A stretch of 64,000 nt of DNA, from the NCBI GenBank assembly GCA_039621445.1, contig CP154954.1, positions 40,851,572 to 40,915,571 of the forward strand, read 5' to 3'. Positions within the stretch are counted from its first letter, which is position 1. Each line of letters opens with the position of its first letter. A model generated the notes under the pieces. It did no database searches, was not told the origin of the DNA, and was given only the letters and a program-made list of their open reading frames with translations. Shown here piece after piece: positions 42,735-52,699 of this stretch. The translations under genes and the position numbers were made by a program. Origin of the DNA: Euglena gracilis. Its lineage: Eukaryota > Euglenida > Euglenophyceae > Euglenales.

Positions 42735-43290
42735 GCAGCATGGGAATCGGCCGAACAGCCAGGGTGGTGGGTGTGGGGGGGGGTCGACCCCCCCCCCCAT
42801 CACCTCTTCCCGTATTTCCGGGAGCACCAATTTTTGGACCCGAAAAAATTTTTCCGGCGCCTGGTGTTTTTTTTTTGACCCACTTTGGGACCCATATGTG
42901 GGGTCCCCCCCAAAACCACCCAAAATCCCATTTTTTTTCACACCTTCCAAAAATTCAACATTTTCTCAAAATGTTGATTTTGAGAGGTTTTTGAAGCAAA
43001 AAATGCCGCTGAAAGTCCAAAAAAGTTCAACAAGAGAAAATGTCAGTAAAATTTGATCTTGCCAAAATTTCGTCCACTTTTTTTGACCTTCGTTTTTTTT
43101 CACCCCCCCCCCTAAAAAGTACCAATTTTTGACCCTGATATTTTTGAGATTTTTTGTGATAAAAATGTGGTTTTCCATAAAAAATTCATGTGTTTTGGGT
43201 TCATTTTTCTGGCCCAAATCCCCGTTTTCCCGAAATCGGTGAAAATGCTGTTGGGGGGTTGACCCCCCCCCACCTGCCGGGTGGGGAGTG
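42735..43290 (+). repeat. Dispersed element B, long copy
   Basis: Same start as at 37,590 (GGGAATCGGCCGAACAGCCA, G-run/TCGA/C-run palindrome, GGAGCACCAATTTTTGGACC) and same end (GGTGAAAATGCTGTTGGGG). It carries an extra central stretch that is the reverse complement of 8.3-8.7 kb (CCACCCAAAATCCC, ATGTTGATTTTGAGAGG). Non-coding. Confidence 0.65.
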
Positions 43291-43794
43291 GACCACCCCC
43301 CCCCCCCCCGGGGGTTGCTAAGCAATGGTATGGCCCAGACGCCATGGCTCGAGGCCGCCGTGCACTGGGACGTCGCCGGCCTGCAGGCCAGCGCCGCCCG
43401 CAGCGGGCGAAGGAGCCGACGTGCTGCTGCGGTGCCCATGGCGGTGCCTGAAGACCTGAAGGTGTGGCGCTGCCCCGTGTCGATGCATTTCCCCCATCCT
43501 GCCAACCCTCGTCCCCCAACTTTTCTTTGGGTGGAGGTATTTGTCTGTTGCACCCAAACAAAATTTCGCACACAGCCCCACCCCACCTCCCCGTCCGACC
43601 CCCCCCCCACACCAGGCCATACAATCACTAAGTCACTGTCCCCCCCCCCCCGGGGGTGGGTGACCGCCAGGCTCCGGCCACCTCCACGCACACAGACAAA
43701 AAAGGGCCAGAGGCGGACAACAGCGGCAACAGGACAACAGAAGAAGGGATAAAAGGCACCAAAAAAAACAGCCACAGTGCACACAGGGGGGTGG

Positions 43795-43982
43795 GTGACT
43801 GGTTTTTTCAGAGTGACTGACTGGTTTTTGGCCCGGACCCCCCCCCCCCCGGGGGGGTCGGCAAAAACCACAAAGGTCACCCGGCGCTGAAGGCGCGGGA
43901 ATTTTTTTTGGCTTTTTTTTCATGTTTGGGTCCAAATTTCCTTTGGATTTTAGAGTGGCCGACCCCCCCCCCCCCGGGGGCA
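43795..43982 (+). repeat. Dispersed 200-bp element A, copy 3
   Basis: GTGACTGGTTTTTTCAGAGT, GACTGACTGG, a C-run/G-run pair, CGGCGCTGAAGGCGCGGGAA followed by a T-run, and a final AGTGGCCGACC plus C-run/G-run terminus. It is preceded by AAGGGATAAAAGGCACC, the same 50-bp piece found inside the 1.18-kb array units. Confidence 0.6.
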
Positions 43983-46369
43983 GTGACTGACTGGCTTCCC
44001 GAAAAAAAAAGTGATTGACTGGTTTAGTGGAGTGACCCCCCCTTCCCCCCCCGGGGGGGTCGGTAAAAAATTGCATGCCCCAGGCCCGTACAGCCCAGGG
44101 TTTTGGGCCCATTTTGTTTTTCCCCCCACCCCCACCCAGGTTGCTACGTTTGAAAACACGGCGATCTGGCACGTGGCGCACACAATTAAATGTGCGAAAA
44201 GCAGGCAGCTGAGCCCGGTGGGGAACCCAGCTGACCTGTTCCCGGGGACACATTGGTTGCATTTGGGCACACCCCATTTCCTGGCATTGTGGAAATCGCT
44301 TAAAATCACGCCCGATTAATTGCTGGAAACTGCCAAAACTTTGCTACCCGGGTGTGGTGTTAATGGGGTTTTGGGGGTCCCCACCCCCCAAAGCTCCCAT
44401 TAACACCAGAACCACTGTTTCATTTCACCCCCAAAAAGCAAAGGCAGTCTTTTGGTGTGAATTGGAACCCCCCAGTTTTTGCTTTCCCTTGGACCCGTTG
44501 TCTGCCGACCACCCGCTTGTAAGGGGACACCTTTTTGGTCACAGTCTCGTGACCGGCAACCATCCTCCCGCAGTCGGAGGGCAGAGGTCACCAGTTGTTG
44601 GACATTGCGAGGGGGGATGTATTTTAAGATTTTTTAATGTTAAGAAGTTTTTAAGGGCGTTCCAAGGGCCGTCCCGGCGTCGAACAGGGTCCAAAATAAA
44701 AAAAGTCCAAAAATGGGTGCTTGACCCCCGCAAGGAGGTCGTGGGTGAGTTTGAGCCAAGGAAATAAGTGCCCCCTGGGGGGTGTTTCCAAGTGAATCCA
44801 TGGTCCAGACCTCCTCTCTCCCCACCTTGGGTGCTTAAAAAAAACCTCTGGCCGGGGCAAAGGTCCACTGGGAGTGGCCATGGTGTCAACAGATCAATCC
44901 GATTTTGCTTGATACTGTAAAAAAAACGCGAATCACATCGAAAATTTTGTGTATCACATGTGTATCAAAGTTTTTTTTGGATTTGTTTGCTGATCGACCT
45001 CCATTTTTTTTACAAGTCGGTTGCCCTGAGCCCTGGGAGCAGGATTTGTGGCGTCATTGGAAGGTTTAGTGTTAGGGTTAGGTTTGCCCAGCCTAAAATT
45101 TGGCTAAATTTGGCCAAAACAGACAGGGTCATTTTCTGTCCTGTCTTTGGGACCTGTCTCAGCTTTTTTTCGTTGGGGTTTTGACAGGGCCTGGCCGTTC
45201 CTTGCACACGCGGGGAAACCCAAAGTTGAGCAGGGAAAAAGGAAGATAAAGCCCCCCGACGCTTTGATGAGACACAGGGAGATGTGTCTGAGTTTGGCCT
45301 GATTCGAAGAAAAGCTCTCCACCCCCACAATGGCGCCTCGGTTGCTCGCCCTGTGAATTGGCATTGGGTGGCGTTTGGCGGGCTTTGAGTTTTCGGCGGG
45401 GCGAGTCAAACCCTAACCCTGTTCTTTTATACAACCACATAAAACCTCGTTTCTGGACTCATGGCTACCGATTTTGTGAAGAAAAGTGCCTTTTTTTGTG
45501 CGTTGTGTGTGTATCACCAAAAAACTGTTGTGCATCACCATCAGACTTTGTTTAGTACCCCCCCCCCCGGGGGGGCTGGACTGCAGCTAGTCCAAATTTG
45601 GCTAGTGGGATTTCTAGCAGACCCCCCCCCCCCTTGCTAGCAGGGCTAGCTAGTGGAAAAAAATTTTCCAGTGACCGGCGCGAAGCACCGAAAATTTTTT
45701 TGGGACCCCCCAATGGCCAAAAATGCCCGTTTTTGGCCATTTTTGGGAATTTTTGGAACAAAACCAGCCAAAAACCTATTAAAAACCTCGTTTTTCCTCC
45801 GGCGCGCAACGCTGGAGGAAATTTTTTTTCCAGTCCGGGAAACCGCCGGACCCTCTCCCCGGCTAGCTAAACCCCCCCCCCCCGGGGGGGTTTAGCTAGT
45901 CCACTTTTTCCAGTGTCTAGCCGATTGGCTGGCCAGTACCCCCCCCCCCGGGTCCTTAAGCAAAAGCCTGATCACCATGAATGTTTGCAATGAAGGCCAG
46001 TGATTGCAAGGGCAGTGTTGTCTTTTTCTTTGTCTTGTTTCCTGTTTTGAGGGGATTGTCGGTGCAAAGTGTTGAAATGTTCTGCCCAAAGGTGTGCCCC
46101 ATTGCGGGCGAGAAATGGCGGAAGTCAGTCACACGGGCCGACCCAGCCACTGATGGGCGTGACTGACGTCTTGGTTCGGCTGGCTCCCACGGCCAGAATG
46201 ATTTGCAAATAAAAAGTGGCAGATTGTTTATCTTTGAAATTTGAAAGCGTTGGTTGGCACCAGTGTGGTCGTGGCACGTGGGGGTGGGGGTGGGGGTGGG
46301 GGTTGGTGGGGGTGGGTGGGTGGGTGGTTGTGCATGTGTTTTTGATTGTCTCATACCGTTCACCTCCGC
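43983..46369. other. No gene recognised; short telomere-like tracts
   Basis: Contains another GTGACTGACTGG fragment (43,987), short TTAGGG/CCCTAA tracts at 45,072-45,082 and 45,408-45,420, C-run/G-run inverted pairs at 45,548-45,572 and 45,868-45,895, and a (GGGGTG)n tract at 46,280-46,335. No conserved protein motif. Confidence 0.45.
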
Positions 46370-49300
46370 ATTCTCAGGTGATGAAACGGCAGATGGAGGA
46401 GGGGCAGGATGTGCATTTTCGTTCCCCCACAAGAAGCAGTTACTGGACCTTGGTGGCTGCAGCAGGATGGCTTTCAAGCCCCGTTTTGAGATATTCCGGA
46501 TGCTTTGGGTGTTCGCCAACAAGGAGGTGCAGTACCCGCACCCCAGGGATGTATGGGAAGCCCTTTGGGTTTTGGGGCAGATGGTGCGGTGGAAGGGGGT
46601 CCCAACCCCCCCCCCCCCGCCCCCCAGCGGGGTGAGGTGGTTGGGTCCAGACCCCCCTTGGTTCCAAAAATATCGAACAGTTTTCTGCCAGCGCTGCATT
46701 TCAGAAAATGCAAAAATTTGCTCCCCCCCTCATTTTTCAGGACATTGCACATTGTCAATGCTTTGATGTTTTCCGCATGAAAAAAAAATGGATTCAAATT
46801 AGCATTTTTTTGTGTTTATTTTAAAGAATAACCAAACACTTTTTTTTGAACAGTTTTGGTTTGTCATCCAACCATGACAGTCCATATGATGGAAAATTTT
46901 CCGAGCATTTACATTTCGCAGTCGCAGGCGGGGTACAACCCTCCCCCTCCCGTGTTCGGAGGGGGGGGGGTTGGACTCCCCCTCGGCTTCCCATACACCC
47001 CTGCCGCACCCAAAGGACAGTTCTTCCCCGAGGTGTGGCAATGCTGTTATGCTGTCAAGGGCTCTAGGGGGGGGGGGGGCACTTTTGCTGTCGGAGGACT
47101 GACTGGTTTTTTTTTCCAGAGTGACTCTTTGTTGTTTTGCCCAGTTCTTTTAGTCTTGGACCCCTGGGGGGGTAGGGTAGGTCGGTGGGTCCAGCCGAGC
47201 CCCCCCCCCCCCCACCGCGCTGGGGGATATACTTTTCGGCGCCACAGGCGCTGAAAATTTTTGAAACAGGAGCTTTCGTGATTTTTTTGGCCATTTTCGC
47301 GGAAAAGTGTGTGGGTCCCAGTGTGTGGAGTGGGGTGGAGGACCCCTCCTCCCCACGGTCTTAAAAAAAAAACCCTGTGTCCAGTCCCCCGCCCCCCCCA
47401 GGGTTTTTGGAAGAGAGGAAGTGACCATACGTATGGGGTGGGGGAGGGAGGCTGTGTGTGTGTGCATGTGTTTTTTATGGTGTCCACCACTGTACATCTT
47501 TTCATTCTCAGGTGAAGAAACGGCAGATGGAGGAGGGGCAGAAAGTGCATTTTCGTTCCCCCACAAGAAGCAGTTACTGGACCTTGGTGGCTGCAGCAGG
47601 ATGGCTTTCAAGTCCCGTATTGAGATATTCCGGACGTTCTGAGTGTTCCCCAACAAGGAGGTGCAGTACACGCACCCCAGGGATGTATGGGAAGCCTTTC
47701 GGTTTTGGGGCAGATGGTGGGTGGGGGGGTCCCAACCCAGCGCCAGGCCAGAAGAAGGGATAAAAGGCACCAAAAAAAAACAGCCACAGTGCACACAGGG
47801 GGTCCCAACCCCCACCCCCCAGCGGGGTGAGGTGGTTGGGTCCAGACCCCCCTTGGTTCCAAAAATATCGAACAGTTTTCTGCCAGCGCTGCATTTCAGA
47901 AAATGCAAAAATTTGCTTCCCACCCTCATTTTTCAGGAATGCTTTGATGTTTTCCGCATGAAAAAAAAATGGATTCAAATTAGCATTTTTTTGTGTTTAT
48001 TTTAAAGAAGAACCAAACACTTTTTTTTGAACAGTTTTGGTTTGTCATCCAACCATGACAGTCCATATGATGGAAAATTTTCCGAGCATTTACATTTCGC
48101 AGTCGCAGGCGGGGTACAACCCTCCCCCTCCCGTGTTCGGAGGGGGGGGGGGTTGGACTCCCCCTCGGCTTCCCATACACCCCTGCCGCACCCAAAGGAC
48201 AGTTCTTCCCCGAGGTGTGGCAATGCTGTTATGCTGTCAAGGGCTCTAGGGGGGGGGGGCACTTTTGCTGTTGGAGGACTGACTGGTTTTTTTTTCCAGA
48301 GTGACTCTTTGTTGTTTTGCCCAGTTCTTTTAGTCTTGGACCCCTGGGGGGGTAGGGTAGGTCGGTGGGTCCAGCCGAGCCCCCCCCCCCCACCGCGCTG
48401 GGGGATATACTTTTCGGCGCCACAGGCGCTGAAAATTTTTGAAACAGGAGCTTTCGTGATTTTTTTGGCCATTTTCGCGGAAAAGTGTGTGGGTCCCAGT
48501 GTGTGGAGTGGGGTGGAGGACCCCTCCTCCCCACGGTCTTAAAAAAAAAACCCTGTGTCCAGTCCCCCTCCCCCCCCCAGGGTTTTTGGAAGAGAGGAAG
48601 TGACCATACGTATGTGGGGGTGGGGGTGGGTGGCTGTGTGTGTGTGCATGTGTTTTTTATGGTGTCCACCACTGTACATCTTTTCATTCTCAGGTGAAGA
48701 AACGGCAGATGGAGGAGGGGCAGAAAGTGCATTTTCGTTCCCCCACAAGAAGCAGTTACTGGACCTTGGTGGCTGCAGCAGGATGGCTTTCAAGTCCCGT
48801 ATTGAGATATTCCGGACGTTCTGAGTGTTCCCCAACAAGGAGGTGCAGTACACGCACCCCAGGGATGTATGGGAAGCCTTTCGGTTTTGGGGCAGATGGT
48901 GGGTGGGGGGGTCCCAACCCAGCGCCAGGCCAGAAGAAGGGATAAAAGGCACCAAAAAAAAACAGCCACAGTGCACACAGGGGGTCCCAACCCCCACCCC
49001 CCAGCGGGGTGAGGTGGTTGGGTCCAGACCCCCCTTGGTTCCAAAAATATCGAACAGTTTTCTGCCAGCGCTGCATTTCAGAAAATGCAAAAATTTGCTT
49101 CCCACCCTCATTTTTCAGGAATGCTTTGATGTTTTCCGCATGAAAAAAAAATGGATTCAAATTAGCATTTTTTTGTGTTTATTTTAAAGAAGAACCAAAC
49201 ACTTTTTTTTGAACAGTTTTGGTTTGTCATCCAACCATGACAGTCCATATGATGGAAAATTTTCCGAGCATTTACATTTCGCAGTCGCAGGCGGGGTACA

Positions 49301-50790
49301 ACCCTCCCCCTCCCGTGTTCGGAGGGGGGGGGGGTTGGACTCCCCCTCGGCTTCCCATACACCCCTGCCGCACCCAAAGGACAGTTCTTCCCCGAGGTGT
49401 GGCAATGCTGTTATGCTGTCAAGGGCTCTAGGGGGGGGGGGGGCACTTTTGCTGTTGGAGGACTGACTGGTTTTTTTTTCCAGAGTGACTCTTTGTTGTT
49501 TTGCCCAGTTCTTTTAGTCTTGGACCCCTGGGGGGGTAGGGTAGGTCGGTGGGTCCAGCCGAGCCCCCCCCCCCCCACCGCGCTGGGGGATATACTTTTC
49601 GGCGCCACAGGCGCTGAAAATTTTTGAAACAGGAGCTTTCGTGATTTTTTTGGCCATTTTCGCGGAAAAGTGTGTGGGTCCCAGTGTGTGGAGTGGGGTG
49701 GAGGACCCCTCCTCCCCACGGTCTTAAAAAAAAAACCCTGTGTCCAGTCCCCCTCCCCCCCCAGGGTTTTTGGAAGAGAGGAAGTGACCATACGTATGTG
49801 GGGGTGGGGGTGGGTGGCTGTGTGTGTGTGCATGTGTTTTTTATGGTGTCCACCACTGTACATCTTTTCATTCTCAGGTGAAGAAACGGCAGATGGAGGA
49901 GGGGCAGAAAGTGCATTTTCGTTCCCCCACAAGAAGCAGTTACTGGACCTTGGTGGCTGCAGCAGGATGGCTTTCAAGTCCCGTATTGAGATATTCCGGA
50001 CGTTCTGAGTGTTCCCCAACAAGGAGGTGCAGTACACGCACCCCAGGGATGTATGGGAAGCCTTTCGATTTTGGGGCAGATGGTGGGTGGGGGGGTCCCA
50101 ACCCAGCGCCAGGCCAGAAGAAGGGATAAAAGGCACCAAAAAAAAACAGCCACAGTGCACACAGGGGGTCCCAACCCCCACCCCCCAGCGGGGTGAGGTG
50201 GTTGGGTCCAGACCCCCCTTGGTTCCAAAAATATCGAACAGTTTTCTGCCAGCGCTGCATTTCAGAAAATGCAAAAATTTGCTTCCCACCCTCATTTTTC
50301 AGGAATGCTTTGATGTTTTCCGCATGAAAAAAAAAATGGATTCAAATGAGCATTTTTTGTGTTTATTTTAAAGAAGAACCAAACACTTTTTTTGAACAGT
50401 TTTGGTTTGTCATCCAGCCAATGACAGTCCATACGATGGAAAATTTTCCGAGCATTTACATTTCGCAGTCGCAGGTGGGGTACAACCCTCCCCCTCCCGT
50501 GTTCGGAGGGGGGGGGGGTTGGACTCCCCCTCGGCTTCCCATACATCCCTGCCGCACCCAAAGGACGGTTCTTCTCCGAGGTGTGGCAATGCTGTTATGC
50601 TGTCAAGGGCTCTGATTTCATTAGGGGGGCGGGGGGGGGGAATTCCGGTTAGCCAGCCCCATTGCTGGGTTCACTTTTTTGCTGTCGGAGGACTGGCTGG
50701 TTTTTTATCTCCAGAGTGCCTCTTTGTTGTTTTGCCCTGTCAGGAGTTCTTTTAGTCTTGGACCCCAGGGGGCGTGATTTTCGGGGCAAG
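46370..50790 (+). repeat. Tandem array, unit about 1181 bp, four copies
   Basis: The landmark GAACAGTTTTGG recurs at 46,848, 48,029, 49,211 and 50,393 (spacing 1181, 1182, 1182). The middle units are nearly identical, differing mainly in G/C-run lengths, while the first unit is more diverged and the last is truncated. Each unit contains an exon-like segment after CATTCTCAG, a 50-bp piece with AAGGGATAAAAGGCACC (absent from the first unit), a GGCGCCACAGGCGCTGAAAA step, and part of element A. All open frames within it repeat with the array and none is convincing as a gene. Confidence 0.95.
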
Positions 50791-52289
50791 ATTGCCCCGA
50801 TGCCAGGAAAAGGGGGTGCCAAAAAAGTTGGGAGTCAGTTGGGTTTCCCCAAACCCAAAAACCCCATCAGCACCACCCTTACACTGCTGAAAATTCTGAC
50901 ACCGAATGCAGCCCATATTTTAGCCCACAACCAGGCAGGCAGCAAACCTCCCTGGGGGCATAGTGCCTGCTGGGCCAGGCACTGCAGGGCAAGGGCCCCA
51001 CCCGGAATTATGCCCAAAAATGCCAAAATTTTGTTATTCGGGTACCCCAAATTGAGTGGTGGTTGTTCTGGTGTTGATGGGGTTTTTCGGGGGTGGGGAA
51101 CCCCACTGACCTGGTCCCGGGGGCTGGTTCCACTTTTTTGGCACCCCCCAGTTCCTGGCATCGAGGCAATCTGGCCCCGAAACCCCCCCCCCCCAGTTTA
51201 TTCCTGAAGATTACCAAAATTTTGTTATTCGGGGGGGGGCAACCAGTGGTTGGGGAAGTAATAGGGTTTTGGGGGGGGTCCCGGGGCATTTCCTCATGGG
51301 GAAAATCTTGGGTCGAAATGGCAAAATTCCAAGCGAGGGCTTTCGAGAGGGGTTCTGTTTCACTATCCCGCTGACACTGAATTTTTTCTCAGTCGTCGTT
51401 GAAGGAGTAGGGTTAGGGTTAGGGTCAGATAGCGAAATAGCACCTTGAGAGCTGCCTGAGAGGTGCCTGGTTTCACATCCGAACCAGGGTATGGGACCCA
51501 GTTGTTGGGTATTAGGGTATTAGGGGCCCCGGCTTCATGGCTTTTCGGTACAAACCGGGGCGGGCTGGGGCGCAATGATGTGGGTTTGCCTTGAGAAGTT
51601 TGGTTAATCAATCTGGGACCCCCAGTGCTTGGTCCCCGCTTTGGCGGTTAATTGATCATCCCTGCCACCCCCTGGGGGGGGGGGGGAGGGGGTCCAGGCA
51701 GCACCATTTCCCCAGCCGGTTCCTAATTCGGTGTCAAAACCGAATTTCAGCAGCGGGTATTTCTAATTTATGGAAATCATTTTCCCATACCTTGGGTTCA
51801 GTGAATTGGGCAACCGAAAATGTGGTGTTCCCCCCCCCCCCCGTGACCCGAACCACCCCCTGTGCATGTGACGCTCTTTCCGCACCTTCTGCAGATTCAT
51901 AGCAACTGCTCAACTGCTCACCAACCTCAGAATGGCGAAATTTTGGCAATTTTATCAGTAAAAATCGGGGCGCGGGGCATGATTTTCGGGGCGAGGTTGC
52001 CTCAATGCCAGGAAACGGGGGGGGGGGCAAAAATGTGCCACCAACTCCCGGGACCAGGTCAGTTGGGTATACCTAAAATTTGCCAAATTTTGCTATTCGA
52101 GGGTGTTGAGCGGTGGTTGTTCTGGTGTAAATGGAGTTTTTGGGGGTGGGGAACCCACTGACCTGGTCCCGGGGGCTGGTTGCGTTGTTGTTTTTTTGGC
52201 ACCCCCCCCTTTTCCTGGCATTGAGGCAATTTGGCCATCCCCCCCCCTCCCCCCACAGTCAAATTCAGCCCAGAGTTTTTTTTGAGTTT
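50791..52289. other. No gene recognised; interstitial telomere-like repeat at 51,408-51,424
   Basis: Several diverged copies of a short unit with ATTTTCGGGGC, TGCCAGGAA and TTTTGTTATTCGGG (around 50,776, 51,036, 51,222, 51,980, 52,093) alternate with C- and G-runs. TAGGGTTAGGGTTAGGG at 51,408-51,424 matches a TTAGGG telomere unit in about three tandem copies. Confidence 0.5.
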
Positions 52290-52690
52290 CGTGACCCAGG
52301 GGGATCATGTATGGCCGGACTTGGACTCTCGCTGGGGCCTTGGATTCGCGGATGCCCATCTCCCCTGCGTCACGGTGAGAGCTTTTTTTTAAGAATTTTG
52401 TTTTGTTTTTTCCTCCCTCGGTGCATTCAGGCCGGCCTGGCACTCAGCAACCACCTCCAGTCCACCTCGGAGCCATGGTGCTGCTGCGGCTGCCATCGCC
52501 GACCGAGGACCCGTTCCTCACCCGCCAATTCAGTGCCCCCTGCTCCCCCCCCCCCTCCCCCCGGCAGCTCACCGTTTCTGGGTTTCCGTGCGCACCCCCA
52601 GGAGTGTGCACTGAACGCGTGCGATGGACACGTGTGTGGGGGGCATATGATGGTGGAATGGGAGCACATTTTACCCCCACCTCAACCCCA
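52290..52690 (+). CDS. Candidate spliced gene fragment with a 56-nt intron
   Basis: A 5' segment (SCMAGLGLSLGPWIRGCPSP) ends at CACG, followed by GTGAGAG, a T-rich stretch with TTTTTTCCTCC and GTGCATTCAG, giving a possible intron 52,375-52,430. Joining across it keeps an open frame that continues as VHLGAMVLLRLPSPTEDPFL and PPPSPRQLTVSGFP. A second acceptor-like site (GTTGTTGCCTCCCTCAG) ends at 52,747. The joined protein is not recognised. GT...AG plus a maintained frame supports a host gene, but the flanking C-rich stretch keeps other frames open as well. Confidence 0.35.
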
Positions 52691-52699
52691 GCGTGGCGT

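Noticed and set aside
46800-50600. Repeated open frames of 70-290 codons in the 1.18-kb units
   Set aside because: They overlap on both strands, run through C/G homopolymers and change frame between units; only the short exon-like block has protein-like content.
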